Source: Bacillus horti (GTDB taxonomy: Bacteria; Bacillota; Bacilli; Caldalkalibacillales; JCM-10596). From it: DNA of 64,000 nucleotides. The notes under the pieces are model-generated. The model worked only from the letters and a program-made list of their open reading frames with translations, ran no database searches and had not been told where the DNA came from. Below, in pieces: positions 27,881-39,952 of this stretch. Positions within the stretch are counted from its first letter, which is position 1; each line of letters begins with the position of its first letter. The DNA lies in assembly GCF_030813115.1 (NCBI RefSeq), contig NZ_JAUSTY010000014.1, positions 1-64,000 on the forward strand, given 5' to 3'. The position numbers and the translations under genes are program-made.

Positions 27881-28201
27881 ATGAAATGTGAATGGTGTGA
27901 GCAGGAAGGGGCAGTTGAGGTCAAGAAGGACTGTACCTGGATAGAGCCAGCAGGTAAAGCAACGGTAGTGGTGGAGCAAGTACCTGCTATAGATTGTTCA
28001 ATCTGTCAGGATATTTATATAACTGATGAACTCACAGAGGAGGTAGAGGAAGCATTAAATAGTGTCGATTTGGAAGAACTAGGTGAGGCGTTTAGCTATG
28101 AGGAGCTAATGAATGCTCCAAGGTTAAGCATATTTGATTTATATAAAAAAGAAAGTGAGCATAAAGGACATTCGCGAGCGTCTGGAGCTTGTAAATTCTA
28201 G
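27881..28201 (+). CDS. YgiT/YokU-type zinc-finger protein
   Basis: A 106-residue small protein opening MKCEWCEQEG, with a second Cys pair in AIDCSICQDIY after a VEQVPA strand. The paired CxxC motifs and VPA..C..C spacing match the YgiT-type zinc-finger domain found in MqsA antitoxins and in Bacillus YokU. The C-terminal half is acidic and unlike the MqsA DNA-binding domain, and no toxin gene adjoins, so an antitoxin role is not supported. AAGGAGG precedes ATG 27881. The gene ends 21 bp before yerA, suggesting one transcript. Confidence 0.75.
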   Translation: MKCEWCEQEGAVEVKKDCTWIEPAGKATVVVEQVPAIDCSICQDIYITDELTEEVEEALNSVDLEELGEAFSYEELMNAPRLSIFDLYKKESEHKGHSRASGACKF

Positions 28202-28222
28202 GAGGATGTGGGGTGAAACGAA

Positions 28223-29971
28223 TTGAAAATCAAACCGTTAGACCTTAAAAGCTATCAGGAGCTTATACAGGTTGCTTTGAGAAAGTCTCCTGCTGATTTA
28301 TGGTTCAAGAATGCTCAATTTCTAAATGTATATACCGGTCAACTGCAAAGATCGCATATTGCATTGAGTAAAGGGAGGATTGCTTATGTAGGAGATAAGG
28401 AACCCTTAACTGATAAGCGTACTGAGGTTGTGGAGCTAGAGACTCCACAAATTTTAGTACCAGGATATATTGAGCCACATGCGCATCCTTTTCAATGGTA
28501 TAACCCTTATACGTGGGGGCGTTTTCTAGTTACCCAAGGGACCACGACTTCTATTAATGATAACATGGCTCTTTTTAAATATCTCGATGATGAACAAGCG
28601 CTCAGTTTTATTGAAAAGCTACATGCAGAAGAGGGACATTTGTGGCTTTGGTGGTCCCGCTTTGATGCTCAAACCGGTCTAAGCCAGGAGGAAAATCGGT
28701 TTGCTCCGTCAAGCCTTAGGAGATGGCTTAAGCACCGTTTAGTTGTTCAAGGGGGAGAATTTACATCATGGCCTTTGTTACTAAAAGGGAATCAAGCTTT
28801 AGCTGAAGCTATGCTTATCACAAAGCAGGAATTTCATAAACGGGTGGAGGGACATTTACCTGGCTCCTCCCCTGAAACGCTTAATGCTATGGCTGCTTCT
28901 GGTGTAACGGCAGATCATGAGGCTCTATCAGGGGAGGACGTGATCGAGCGCTTAAGGCTAGGGCTGTATGCCTCGCTAAGATATTCCTCCATTCGTCCAG
29001 ATTTGCCTAATCTACTCGAAGAGATAAAGGCTCATCCAGAATTAAATCGATCTCGAATCTTATTGACCAATGATGGGTCTATGCCTTTTTTTGTGGAGCA
29101 ATCCGGGTGCAACAGAATGATTGAGCATGTTATAGCTGCAGGTTTTTCACCTATTGAGGCTTATCGGATGGTTACGTTGAATCCTGCTACTTACTATGGA
29201 TTAGAGGAGGAGTTAGGCGGGATTGCACCAGGTAGACTAGCTCACATTAACGTGTTACAGGATGTATTAAATCCTACTCCGCTGCGTGTCATGGTGGACG
29301 GCAAGTGGGTTGTTCAAAATCAAAGCACCGAGCGTAGCCATTACTCAGAACAGAGACAGTCACCTCAATGGATGAAGGAGTATTTTCCACCAAAGACAGC
29401 CTCATTGACTATCTCTTCGGAAATGTTACATCAATCTCCTGCCCCTGTAGGTATTGAACTCATCAATGAAGTCATTACAAAACCGTATGAGCTTGATCCA
29501 CACGGTGCACTAGAGTTAAATGAATTATATCTTAGCTTAGTCGACGAGCACGGCAAATGGGTGCTTAATACAAGAATTAAGAATTTCGCTTCAAACTTAC
29601 AAGCGTTGGCTAGTACATACACAGCATCAAGTCATTACCTACTTATGGGAAGAGATAGGGATGAAATGGCTCAAGTGCTAGAGCATACCTTGGTTAGAGG
29701 TGGAGGAATTCAAGCCACTTTTACTTCTGGTGATGAGGTGTGGGTCCCCTTACCTCTAGCTGGGGGCATGAGCGATGAGCCCATGAACCTATTAATGCAA
29801 CATAGTAAGCATTTTGTTGAGAAGCTTAAGGAGAACGGCCATCCCTTTGCTGACCCTATATACACATTATTATTTTTAACGGCTACCCATTTACCTTTTA
29901 TTCGAATGACAGATCATGGATTATATTTAATTAAAGAACAGAAGGTCATTGTTCCTTCACATAAGCTATAG
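28223..29971 (+). CDS. yerA: Adenine deaminase-like amidohydrolase (YerA)
   Basis: A 582-residue amidohydrolase-superfamily protein with the composite-barrel metal site: PGYIEPHAHPFQW near residue 85, and VEGHLPGSSPETL and GVTADHEALSGEDV further on. RILLTNDGSMP and ATYYGLEEELGGIAPGRLAHI complete the family pattern. It resembles Ade and Bacillus YerA, a putative adenine deaminase releasing ammonia from adenine to form hypoxanthine. The activity is not certain. The start is TTG 28223 with GGGGTGA seven bases ahead. The neighbouring yerB-yerC-pcrB-pcrA-ligA order supports the name. Confidence 0.85.
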   Translation: MKIKPLDLKSYQELIQVALRKSPADLWFKNAQFLNVYTGQLQRSHIALSKGRIAYVGDKEPLTDKRTEVVELETPQILVPGYIEPHAHPFQWYNPYTWGRFLVTQGTTTSINDNMALFKYLDDEQALSFIEKLHAEEGHLWLWWSRFDAQTGLSQEENRFAPSSLRRWLKHRLVVQGGEFTSWPLLLKGNQALAEAMLITKQEFHKRVEGHLPGSSPETLNAMAASGVTADHEALSGEDVIERLRLGLYASLRYSSIRPDLPNLLEEIKAHPELNRSRILLTNDGSMPFFVEQSGCNRMIEHVIAAGFSPIEAYRMVTLNPATYYGLEEELGGIAPGRLAHINVLQDVLNPTPLRVMVDGKWVVQNQSTERSHYSEQRQSPQWMKEYFPPKTASLTISSEMLHQSPAPVGIELINEVITKPYELDPHGALELNELYLSLVDEHGKWVLNTRIKNFASNLQALASTYTASSHYLLMGRDRDEMAQVLEHTLVRGGGIQATFTSGDEVWVPLPLAGGMSDEPMNLLMQHSKHFVEKLKENGHPFADPIYTLLFLTATHLPFIRMTDHGLYLIKEQKVIVPSHKL

Positions 29972-30028
29972 TATACAAAATGCCTCTAAATTTTCTTTAA
30001 CTCTTTACTCAAAAAAAGGATTTATTGA

Positions 30029-30034
30029 TATAAT
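30029..30034 (+). promoter_or_regulatory. Candidate -10 element for yerB
   Basis: A perfect TATAAT lies about 60 bp before the yerB start, but no good -35 stands at the proper distance (TTTACT is 19 bases upstream). Confidence 0.4.
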
Positions 30035-30093
30035 GGAGAAGTGTTTTCGGAAGAAAAGGATATATGGATAATCAGCTAGAAAGGGTGGACAAG

Positions 30094-31164
30094 TTGAAAA
30101 GATGGTGGTTTCTAGGTTTAACCATGCTTTTACTGTTTTTTGTAGTCGCATGTAGTAATAATGAGCCTGTTGATATAGAGGCGCCTGATGAAGCGAATGA
30201 GGAAGAGATTGAAGAGGTGGAGGAGGATGTTGAAGCTCCATTTACAGCTTCACTTACTGGACTAGGTGTACAGCAAGAAATAACAGACCGAATTATAGCT
30301 GTCATGATTAATAACCAAGGCAGTGCTCGTCCTCAGTCTGGACTTGATCAAGCGGATATGATTTATGAAATTCTTGCCGAAGGAGAAATTACAAGGCTGG
30401 TTGCTTTCTTTCAAAGCCAATCTCCTGATGTAATTGGCCCTGTGCGTAGCCTGCGTCCTTATCTTATTGATTTAGCCACAGGCTTTGACGCTGTATTTGC
30501 TCACGCTGGAGGATCGCCAGAGGCATTAAGTAGGGTGCAAACAGAAGGGTTAGCCTCATTAGATGAAATCTATAACGCTGGAAACTCGTTTTATAGAGTT
30601 GATTTTAGAAGGGCTCCACATAATCTTTATACAAGCTTAGAGAGATTAAGAGCGGGGGCAGAAGGTAGAGGCTTTAGGCAGGAGGGTGAGATTCCTACTC
30701 TACTGTTTAAGGATACAGAAGAGGAAATGACAGGTACGGAAGCAACAAATATACGAATTGATTACCATTCCTTGTATCATGTTGCTTATGAGTATGATGA
30801 AAGTACTCAGCTATATACACGTACTGTAAGAGACGAGCCTCATATTGATATGGAGACAAATGAAGTTCTCACGACTACCAATTTACTTGTTATAGAAACG
30901 CATCACAGAGTTTTAGATGATGTTGGTCGCAGAGCGATTGATGTAATGAGTGAGGGGAAGGGTTATCTTTTCCAAAGGGGGAAAATGCAAGAGGTCGACT
31001 GGAAGAGAATTGATGGTGTAATTAGACCTTTAATAAATGGTCGAGAGGTTGGACTATACCCTGGTGTGACGTGGGTAAATGTTATCCCTGATAGCCCTGG
31101 GCTAACTGAAAGAGTGCAGATTGGTAATGGAATTGAGCAAGAGGATTCTGATTCTAATGATTAA
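30094..31164 (+). CDS. yerB: Lipoprotein with DUF3048 domains (YerB)
   Basis: The 356-residue exported lipoprotein begins with a short signal peptide, KRWWFLGLTMLLLFFVVAC, with lipobox VVAC. An acidic Glu-rich linker follows. The body has segments typical of YerB/DUF3048: VMINNQGSARPQSGLDQADMIYEIL.EGEITR, then PVRSLRPY and LPGVTWVNVIP-like YPGVTWVNVIPDSP near the end. The function is unknown; it may be a penicillin-binding-protein-associated or L,D-transpeptidase-like envelope factor. TTG 30094 has AGGGTGG five bases ahead and gives a compact signal peptide. ATG 30064 would add ten residues. It precedes yerC as in B. subtilis. Confidence 0.8.
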   Translation: MKRWWFLGLTMLLLFFVVACSNNEPVDIEAPDEANEEEIEEVEEDVEAPFTASLTGLGVQQEITDRIIAVMINNQGSARPQSGLDQADMIYEILAEGEITRLVAFFQSQSPDVIGPVRSLRPYLIDLATGFDAVFAHAGGSPEALSRVQTEGLASLDEIYNAGNSFYRVDFRRAPHNLYTSLERLRAGAEGRGFRQEGEIPTLLFKDTEEEMTGTEATNIRIDYHSLYHVAYEYDESTQLYTRTVRDEPHIDMETNEVLTTTNLLVIETHHRVLDDVGRRAIDVMSEGKGYLFQRGKMQEVDWKRIDGVIRPLINGREVGLYPGVTWVNVIPDSPGLTERVQIGNGIEQEDSDSND

Positions 31165-31211
31165 TGTAGCTTCCAGCAAGAGAAGATATAACTTTAAAAG
31201 GGGGAATACCT

Positions 31212-31517
31212 GTGCAAATAGATAAGCTTCGTGGCAAAGAATTAGATCAGCTTTTTAATGCCGTATTGACGTTAAAATCTGTAGAGGACTGCTATATTTT
31301 CTTTGATGATTTATGTACGGTCAATGAAATCCAATCCTTAGCTCAGCGCTTGGAGGTAGCACGGATGCTAAGAGAAGGATTTACGTATCATAAGATTGAG
31401 TCAGAAACGGGCGCAAGTACAGCAACGATTTCCCGTGTGAAGCGTTGTTTGAATTATGGAAACGATGGCTATATCATGGCGTTAGATCGTATTGAGAAGG
31501 AAAAAGGTTCAGATTAA
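31212..31517 (+). CDS. yerC: TrpR-like DNA-binding protein YerC/YecD
   Basis: A 101-residue helical protein of the TrpR/YerC family. The helix-turn-helix lies in the second half: EIQSLAQRLEVARMLREGFTYHKIESETGASTATISRVKRC. Family members bind DNA, but their regulon is not defined. It starts at GTG 31212 behind AAAAGGGGG, 48 bp after yerB, as in Bacillus. Confidence 0.88.
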   Translation: MQIDKLRGKELDQLFNAVLTLKSVEDCYIFFDDLCTVNEIQSLAQRLEVARMLREGFTYHKIESETGASTATISRVKRCLNYGNDGYIMALDRIEKEKGSD

Positions 31518-31586
31518 AAAGGGTACAACAAAATAATTAGTAAGCTATACGAATGAATATGTAAGTAAAGGAAGCAGAATGAAGCT

Positions 31587-31937
31587 ATGGGTAAAAACAG
31601 TCACATCAAGCAACAGAGCAAGCAACAAAACGAATCACAAATCGGTCACAGAGAGCAGCTAAAAAAGAATAATACACGATTATTTCTGTACTACATGAAC
31701 AGTGTGCTATTGCCTATTATTTTTATTACCGTAGTCGGAATTTATATGTCTATTCAAGGAATAACGATTGAGCAAGCAGAGTCATTTCCTACTATTGTGG
31801 TTTTGGGTATATATTCCGTATTATTGTATCTGAACTTCTTGCTAGTGCGGACGTTAGAGCATAAATGGGTGCATTTTGCTTTTGGTGTGCTTGTTCCTGT
31901 AGGTACTTTATTATTTTTAGGGTTTTTCTTACGTTAA
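31587..31937 (+). CDS. Small membrane protein, unknown
   Basis: The 116-residue protein is not recognised. The first 30 residues are basic and Gln/Lys-rich. Three hydrophobic helices follow at about 34-57, 66-88 and 92-115. The ribosome binding site is modest (AAGGAAG, about 12 bases ahead). It sits between yerC and pcrB, where B. subtilis has yerD, but it is not a YerD (glutamate synthase-like) protein. Confidence 0.65.
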   Translation: MGKNSHIKQQSKQQNESQIGHREQLKKNNTRLFLYYMNSVLLPIIFITVVGIYMSIQGITIEQAESFPTIVVLGIYSVLLYLNFLLVRTLEHKWVHFAFGVLVPVGTLLFLGFFLR

Positions 31938-31984
31938 CAGCTTCTTTTTATATAAAGCTGGAAAGTTATGGTTATAGAAAATAT

Positions 31985-32057
31985 ACCACCTAGAATGGGA
32001 GTCAGAGAGCGGTAGAATTTCCCCTCTAAAGACATTCATCTTAATAGGTGGTTTTTT
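31985..32057 (+). terminator. Long nested hairpin terminator
   Basis: ACCACCTA (31985-31992) pairs with TAGGTGGT (32045-32052), followed by T's. Inside, GAATG pairs with CATTC, and GGGAG faces TCCC/CTC-rich sequence, giving a long interrupted stem. It closes the yerC-side transcript, but its size suggests it may also be a folded RNA or a remnant of a small inverted-repeat element. Confidence 0.6.
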
Positions 32058-32152
32058 ATATGTATGGTTTTCCAAACACACAGCACTAAATAATTCCAAA
32101 CAAATAAAGAATGTATGTTTGCTTTTGACTTTTGTACAGCTTAGGAATTTGG

Positions 32153-32158
32153 TATAAT
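32153..32158 (+). promoter_or_regulatory. Promoter -10 for pcrB-pcrA
   Basis: A perfect TATAAT sits 27 bp before the pcrB start. The -35 is poor (TTTTGT with 17-base spacing). The transcript would have a short leader. Confidence 0.5.
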
Positions 32159-32184
32159 GTCTGATGAGAGTTAGGAGGAGCGCC

Positions 32185-32889
32185 ATGATTGATACGAGTA
32201 CCTGGAGACATGCTTTTAAGCTTGATCCAGATAAAGATATAACGGATGAACATCTAGAAGCCCTGTGTGAGTCAGGGACGGATGCCATTATTGTTGGTGG
32301 GACATTAGGTGTTACGTTTGATCATACGATTGATTTACTTAGTAGAATTAGACGATATGCTCTGCCCTGCATTCTTGAAATTTCGAATCGTGAGGCGATT
32401 GTACCCGGCTTTGACCATTATTTCATCCCGGTTGTACTAAATGCAAAGAATCCAAAATGGTTGTTTGAACCACATATTGAAGTTATTAAAGAGCTTGGTA
32501 CGATTATTCCTTGGCACGATATATCTACGGTAGGTTATTGTGTGTTAAACAGGGATTCAAGTGTGGCGAAGCTAACAGAAAGTGATACAGAGCTAACTGT
32601 GGAGGATGTGCTCGCTTACGGAAGGCTAGCAACACATGTATTGAACCTGCCCTATTTTTATATCGAATATAGTGGGGTCTATGGGGACATTGAACTGGTT
32701 AAAGAAGTCTACGGTAGATTAGGAAAAAGCGAAAATGGAAAAATTCAAATGATTTACGGTGGAGGCATTAGCGATAAAAGGCAGGCAGAAGCCATGAATG
32801 GTGCTGCTGATATGATAGTGGTCGGAAATTTAATTTATGAAAATATAGAGGCGGCGTTGCAGACAGTAGTGAAGGAGGAAGTGGAATGA
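32185..32889 (+). CDS. pcrB: Heptaprenylglyceryl phosphate synthase
   Basis: PcrB joins heptaprenyl diphosphate to sn-glycerol-1-phosphate, making archaeal-type ether lipids of unclear purpose in Bacillus. The 234-residue TIM barrel shows [17 protein letters not shown], the [13 protein letters not shown] strand, [10 protein letters not shown], the phosphate-binding IMYGGGI-type [17 protein letters not shown] and [15 protein letters not shown] 32185 is chosen for its GGAGGAG; the ORF could open 21 bases earlier without one. It overlaps pcrA by four bases, as usual in Bacillus. Confidence 0.94.
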   Translation: MIDTSTWRHAFKLDPDKDITDEHLEALCESGTDAIIVGGTLGVTFDHTIDLLSRIRRYALPCILEISNREAIVPGFDHYFIPVVLNAKNPKWLFEPHIEVIKELGTIIPWHDISTVGYCVLNRDSSVAKLTESDTELTVEDVLAYGRLATHVLNLPYFYIEYSGVYGDIELVKEVYGRLGKSENGKIQMIYGGGISDKRQAEAMNGAADMIVVGNLIYENIEAALQTVVKEEVE

Positions 32890-35144
32890 ATCCAACAGCA
32901 GCTAGATTAGTGGACGGTTTGAATGAACAGCAAAGGCTGGCCGTTGTGACGACAGAGGGACCCGTGCTTCTTATTGCCGGTGCAGGAAGTGGAAAGACGA
33001 GGGTGCTTACGCATCGCATTGCTTTCCTTTTAGCAGAGAAACGGATTACACCTTGGAATATCTTAGCGATAACGTTTACGAATAAAGCAGCAAAAGAAAT
33101 GAAGGAAAGAGTAGCTAGGCTCGTTGGTGGAGCAGCGGAGGATATTTGGATTTCTACCTTTCACTCGATGTGTGTACGCATTCTAAGAAGGGATATTGAT
33201 CGCTTGGGCTACAATCGTAGCTTTTCTATTTTAGACAGTACCGATCAGCTTTCCGTTATTAAGGATGTCATGAAGAGATTGAACATTGATCCTAAAAAGT
33301 TTGAGCCAAAAGCCATTCGAGGCAGTATCTCTACGTTTAAGAATGAGTTAAAAACACCTAAGCAGGTTCATCAATTGACTGGCAATTATTACGATAAAAT
33401 TGTAGCGGATGTTTATGAGGAATATCAAAAGGTCCTTAAATCCAACTCATCCTTAGATTTTGATGATTTAATTATGAAGACGGTTGAGCTTTTTCAAGAG
33501 ATTCCTGAAGTCTTAGAATTTTATCAGAAGAAATTTCAATATATTCATGTGGATGAGTATCAGGATACGAATAGAGCTCAGTATATGCTTGTGCAAATGC
33601 TGGCCGATCAGTTTCAAAATATTTGTGTGGTCGGGGACAGTGATCAGTCCATTTATCAGTTCCGAGGAGCGGATATTAGTATTATCCTATCCTTTGAAAA
33701 AGACTATACGAACGCTAAGGTTATTAAGCTAGAGCAGAATTATCGTTCCTCTAAGCGCATACTACAAGCGGCAAATGAAGTAATTAAGAATAATGCGGGT
33801 CGAAAGGCTAAGAACCTGTGGACAGAGAATGATGAGGGACAGAAGCTAACGTATTTTCGTGGTCAAAATGAGCATGATGAAGCGTATTTTATTACGGAAA
33901 AGATTAAGGAATACTATGATCAAGGTATAGAATATGAGAATGTTGCCATTCTCTACAGAACGAATGCTCAGTCTCGTGTGATTGAGGAGGTTTTCCTCAA
34001 GTCAAATATTCCTTATCAGCTAGTCGGAGGAATTAAGTTCTACGATCGAAAGGAAATCAAAGATATTTTAGCCTATTTGCGAGTGATTTCTAATCCTGAT
34101 GATGATACTAGCTTAAGACGAATCATTAACGTTCCTAAACGAGGAATTGGGCAGGCGACCGTTGATAAGCTAGCCGAATATGCGGCAGAAAAAGGGATGT
34201 CCATGTATGCGGCTTTAGGTGAGGTGGATTTTATTGGCTTAAGTGCTCGCGCAACGAATCAGCTTGCTGCTTTTTATGAGCTTATGAAGAATTGGATTCA
34301 GATGATCGACTACCTAACGGTGACTGAGCTAACGGAGGAGGTTCTTAGCAAATCTGGCTATCGGGAAGAGCTAGAAAAGGAAAATACGCTAGAATCGAAA
34401 TCACGCCTGGAGAATATTGAGGAGTTTTTATCCGTTACGCTTGAGTTTGAGAAAAATAGTGAGGATAAGACGTTGCTTACGTTCTTAACGGAGTTGGCCC
34501 TTGTTTCAGATATCGACCAAATGGATGAGGACGAGCAGCTTACGAAGGTTGTCTTAATGACCTTGCATTCAGCAAAGGGCTTAGAATTTCCGATTGTTTT
34601 CTTAGTAGGTATGGAGGAAGGCTTATTTCCTCATAGTCGCTCCTTGATTGATGAAACGGAGATGGAAGAGGAGAGACGCTTAGCGTATGTAGGTATTACG
34701 AGGGCGGAGAAGGAGCTCATTCTAACGAATGCCAAGATGAGAACCATCTTTGGTCAGACGAAGGTTCATCCTGAATCACGCTTTATTGATGAGATTCCAG
34801 GAGACATTCTAGAGCGAACGGGTGAGTCAGGCCCTGGGGAGGATGTAGGCTATAGAGCGCTGGCAGGAGTCAGCCCTTCCTCTCGGCAGCTTAGCGGTGG
34901 GTTTCGAGGAAGAAATCCAGAATCCAGCCTACGTTATGCACAAGGTAAGACAGGGGCAGCAGGAGCAGAGAATCTAGGATGGACAGTTGGTGACAAAGCG
35001 AAGCACGGAAAATGGGGCATTGGAACGGTCGTTAGCTTGAAGGGAGAAGGCGATGATTTAGAGCTGACGATTGCCTTTGATCAGCCTGTTGGCTTAAAGC
35101 GACTTTTAGCTAAATTTGCTCCTGTAACGAAAAGCGATTCATAG
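32886..35144 (+). CDS. pcrA: ATP-dependent DNA helicase PcrA
   Basis: PcrA is the essential superfamily-1A 3'-5' helicase of Gram-positives, acting in repair, rolling-circle replication and RecA/RNA polymerase clearance. All helicase motifs are seen: [71 protein letters not shown] and YVGITRAEK. The 752-residue length is typical. The C-terminal Tudor-like tail ([20 protein letters not shown]...), which binds RNA polymerase, is intact. It is followed by ligA. Confidence 0.97.
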   Translation: MNPTAARLVDGLNEQQRLAVVTTEGPVLLIAGAGSGKTRVLTHRIAFLLAEKRITPWNILAITFTNKAAKEMKERVARLVGGAAEDIWISTFHSMCVRILRRDIDRLGYNRSFSILDSTDQLSVIKDVMKRLNIDPKKFEPKAIRGSISTFKNELKTPKQVHQLTGNYYDKIVADVYEEYQKVLKSNSSLDFDDLIMKTVELFQEIPEVLEFYQKKFQYIHVDEYQDTNRAQYMLVQMLADQFQNICVVGDSDQSIYQFRGADISIILSFEKDYTNAKVIKLEQNYRSSKRILQAANEVIKNNAGRKAKNLWTENDEGQKLTYFRGQNEHDEAYFITEKIKEYYDQGIEYENVAILYRTNAQSRVIEEVFLKSNIPYQLVGGIKFYDRKEIKDILAYLRVISNPDDDTSLRRIINVPKRGIGQATVDKLAEYAAEKGMSMYAALGEVDFIGLSARATNQLAAFYELMKNWIQMIDYLTVTELTEEVLSKSGYREELEKENTLESKSRLENIEEFLSVTLEFEKNSEDKTLLTFLTELALVSDIDQMDEDEQLTKVVLMTLHSAKGLEFPIVFLVGMEEGLFPHSRSLIDETEMEEERRLAYVGITRAEKELILTNAKMRTIFGQTKVHPESRFIDEIPGDILERTGESGPGEDVGYRALAGVSPSSRQLSGGFRGRNPESSLRYAQGKTGAAGAENLGWTVGDKAKHGKWGIGTVVSLKGEGDDLELTIAFDQPVGLKRLLAKFAPVTKSDS

Positions 35145-35247
35145 ACTGAGAATCACAATGACCATGCTGAGTTCATGATCAAAAATGAGTAGGGCAAGAA
35201 ACTGCCGTTCATAGATAAGTAAGCTGTGAGGAAAAGAAAGATGATAA

Positions 35248-37284
<2,037 letters not shown>

Positions 37285-37325
37285 GCCGATTTAACTAGTT
37301 GACAGATGAAGAATGAAACAAGAGG

Positions 37326-37371
37326 ATCTCAGTAGCTATTATTTGATAGAGCTGAGATCTTTATTTTTGGA
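37326..37371 (+). terminator. Terminator after ligA
   Basis: GATCTCAG and CTGAGATC form an 8-bp stem around a loop of about 19 bases, followed by TTTATTTTT. Confidence 0.65.
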
Positions 37372-37488
37372 AGAACCGTATATAATATTTTACGTAATGA
37401 CATTTACTCCATAAAAAGTTTATGATAGGCTCGAAAAAGGACATAATTTTCAATTTATTATAAAAGATTAAAGGAGAGGATCAGAAGC

Positions 37489-38382
37489 ATGGGCACAGAG
37501 GAGCATAAAAATAAAGAAAATGAAGAAGATGTAATAGGAGGACAATCAGGTAACGAAAATCCTCCAGATCAGGTACAGAATGAAACAGAGCAGCCCTTAA
37601 CGGAAGAGGAAGCTTGGCATCAGGCTGAAAATACGTATACACCTGAGCAGGAAACAGGCGTTACCCAAGATGCTGTATATCAAACTGAACCAAGTTCACC
37701 CTCCTCGGCACACACCCCATCAGAGGAGTCAACAGGCTCAGATAATGATAAGAAGGCAGATCAATTTCAAGCGTATGTGGATCAAGGAAAGAAGATTGGA
37801 AAAAACTACTTCTCATTTTTTGTCCAAGCCATCCAAGCCCCAACGAAAGCTTCGGTCAGACATCATGAATCCTTCTCCAATGCAATCGTATCACTTGCTT
37901 TAATTACTTTACTTATTCCTACTATTATGTATCTTCAATTTAGACCATTGTTACAGCTTGCATCTATGTTTGGGGGAGGTCCTTCACCAGCAGGAACATT
38001 ATTTTTCAGACCTCTTTTATATATAGCTTTATTAGTTACTGTCATTGTGTTTATCATATTTGGGATAACAAAGCTGATGAAGGTTCAGTATTCCTTACAG
38101 CAGATTGTTGCTAGATTTGGAGCATTGCTTATCGCTCCTATCGGAATTTTAATTGTCAGTTTACTTTTATCTGTAATGCAATTGGGTTGGGGGGTTCCAG
38201 TAGCAGGCTTAGGCATTCTTCTTATTTTCTTTTCAGCAGCTTTCACCATATACTCCTTCCGTCATCCAAATGAGGAAGGGCTAGACCCTTACTTTGGTAT
38301 CATTTTATTACTTGTTGGGATTGGACTATTTAGCAGAATCGTGATGAGCGGAACCTTCAATCTATTTACAAACTTTCTATAG
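37489..38382 (+). CDS. Membrane protein with acidic N-terminal tail (Yip1-like)
   Basis: The 297 residues split into a hydrophilic, Glu/Gln/Ser-rich, probably disordered N-terminus (1-110) and a C-terminal half with about five membrane helices. The layout, with a first helix preceded by FFVQAIQAPTKA, resembles Yip1-domain or YvbJ-like membrane proteins of Bacillus, but no motif is decisive. AAAGGAGAGG precedes the ATG. It is followed at 73 bp by a DUF4395-like gene. Function unknown. Confidence 0.7.
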   Translation: MGTEEHKNKENEEDVIGGQSGNENPPDQVQNETEQPLTEEEAWHQAENTYTPEQETGVTQDAVYQTEPSSPSSAHTPSEESTGSDNDKKADQFQAYVDQGKKIGKNYFSFFVQAIQAPTKASVRHHESFSNAIVSLALITLLIPTIMYLQFRPLLQLASMFGGGPSPAGTLFFRPLLYIALLVTVIVFIIFGITKLMKVQYSLQQIVARFGALLIAPIGILIVSLLLSVMQLGWGVPVAGLGILLIFFSAAFTIYSFRHPNEEGLDPYFGIILLLVGIGLFSRIVMSGTFNLFTNFL

Positions 38383-38455
38383 GCATTTATTATAAGCATT
38401 TAATAATAAGATAAGTATGTGATGACAGCACATTTAGAAATGGAGTGAGACTGGC

Positions 38456-38818
38456 ATGAAGGAAATCCCTGTATTTTTAGTGAAGGCGAATCAATCGGTT
38501 TTAGTTGTGGGCACAGGGCTAGGGATTATTTTGCAAAATGTCTGGATCATCACTTCATTGTTCATTCTCTCCCTGCTTCCTATTATTTTTGGACCAAGGC
38601 TTAATCTCGTATTTATGTTTACAAGACGATTGCTTCAAAGCAAAATAGATACGCAGAAAACAGAAGCTGCTGAATTACAGCGCTTTAATCAGACTTTGGC
38701 CACCATTCTATTAGGGTTATCAACTCTGATTCTATGGCTAGGGCCTCATTGGAGCGGGTATGTCTTGGCTGGAATGGTTACAGTGGCAGCTGGAGTTGCA
38801 TTAGCTGGTTTTGCGTAG
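38456..38818 (+). CDS. DUF4395-like small membrane protein
   Basis: A 120-residue protein with about four membrane helices. Features recalling DUF4395 are the IPVFLVKANQSVLVV opening, FGPRLNLVFMFTRRLL in the middle and RFNQTLATILLGLSTL before the last helices. The usual C-terminal cysteine motif (GFCxGC) is missing: the protein ends ALAGFA, truncated at the point where that motif would begin. A thiol-linked role suggested for some relatives is therefore unlikely. Confidence 0.65.
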   Translation: MKEIPVFLVKANQSVLVVGTGLGIILQNVWIITSLFILSLLPIIFGPRLNLVFMFTRRLLQSKIDTQKTEAAELQRFNQTLATILLGLSTLILWLGPHWSGYVLAGMVTVAAGVALAGFA

Positions 38819-38937
38819 GCTGCTACATCTATTTTCAGTGGAAGCAATGGAGACATAGAGCTAAGGCCTAGTTACTGGCTAAAAATAGCCTGTATGGGTA
38901 ATGTGTGATGGATCAATTTTTCGGAAATCTAAGCTTG

Positions 38938-38978
38938 CACCCTGTGGCTAGGTACAATCTAGCAATAGGGTGTTTTTT
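38938..38978 (+). terminator. Terminator
   Basis: CACCCT pairs with AGGGTG, with an inner CTAG...CTAG step, followed by six T's. It ends the 37489-38818 gene pair. The rest of the 312-bp gap before the next gene shows nothing further. Confidence 0.75.
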
Positions 38979-39130
38979 CACGACAATCTCTTAAACTGGA
39001 CAATCTGAGGGAAGCAAACAAAAATCACTCATTCTCAGGAGCTTTCTGAAAGTATGTTTTTATTAGCTACAGTCAGCATGTTATGATGATGGTATAACAG
39101 GATATCCTAAAAAGGGAGGAATCGAGTATC

Positions 39131-39952
39131 ATGCGAATCGTATCCATTTGTCCAAGCAATACGGAGCTTTTAGTTTATTTGGGACTAAAAGAAAGCATCG
39201 TAGGTTTAGACGACTATTCCGATTGGCCAGCGGATATTCAGCATTTACCGAAGCTTGGCCCTGATTTAGATATTGATATGACGGCTGTTGAAGCATTGAA
39301 GCCAGACTTAGTAGTGGCTTCATTAAGTGTTCCCGGCATGGAGAAAAATATTGAAGCGTTAAAGGAACGAGATCTTCCCTACATTGTCCTTAATCCGAAT
39401 AGCTTACATGAGATTGGTGAGGATTTGATTACGCTTGGTGAGGCAACTAAGCAAACACAAAAGGCACAGGAAGTGTATGAGCAATATCATCGCTTTTTGC
39501 AGGACTATAAAAGGATCAGTCAAACGATTCAGCATCCACCGACTCTTTATTGGGAATGGTGGGCTAAGCCTGTGTTTACACCAGGTGGAGTGAACTGGCT
39601 CACGGAGATTAGTGAATTAGCTGGAGCAAAGAACATATTTGCTGATCAGAATGTGGCCAGTGTGCAAACGGATTGGGAGGATGTGAGAAGAAGAGATCCT
39701 GATTTGATCTCCTTGGTTTGGGTTGGTGTAGAAAAGAGGAGAATTAAACCAGAGCTTGTGTATCAACGTCCAGCATGGGAGACGATGAAGGCGATTCGAA
39801 ACAAGCAAGTGCACGTATTAGATGAGCCTCTTTATTGCAGACCGTCTCCAAGGCTATTAACAGGGCTTAAAAAGCTAGCTTATTTGCTTCATCCTAATAA
39901 GTATCCAGCTTACGTGGAAGGAGATGAGTGGCTTGATGATGGTAGCGGATAA
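39131..39952 (+). CDS. BtuF-like substrate-binding protein lacking a signal peptide
   Basis: The 273 residues form a helical-backbone metal-receptor fold: RIVSICPSNTELLVYLGL at the start, VGLDDYSDWP, VEALKPDLVVAS and a C-terminal RPSPRLLTGLKKLAYLLHP. This is the BtuF/FepB-type ligand-binding family of cobalamin and siderophore uptake. It has no signal peptide or lipobox, and no ABC transporter genes adjoin, so it likely stays in the cytosol. Strong AAAGGGAGG precedes the ATG. Signal-less relatives are known in Bacillus but their role is unclear. It overlaps the next gene. Confidence 0.82.
   Translation: MRIVSICPSNTELLVYLGLKESIVGLDDYSDWPADIQHLPKLGPDLDIDMTAVEALKPDLVVASLSVPGMEKNIEALKERDLPYIVLNPNSLHEIGEDLITLGEATKQTQKAQEVYEQYHRFLQDYKRISQTIQHPPTLYWEWWAKPVFTPGGVNWLTEISELAGAKNIFADQNVASVQTDWEDVRRRDPDLISLVWVGVEKRRIKPELVYQRPAWETMKAIRNKQVHVLDEPLYCRPSPRLLTGLKKLAYLLHPNKYPAYVEGDEWLDDGSG

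Noticed and set aside
27881-28201. MqsA-type antitoxin
   Set aside because: It has the zinc-finger Cys pairs, but there is no adjacent toxin gene and no HTH domain.
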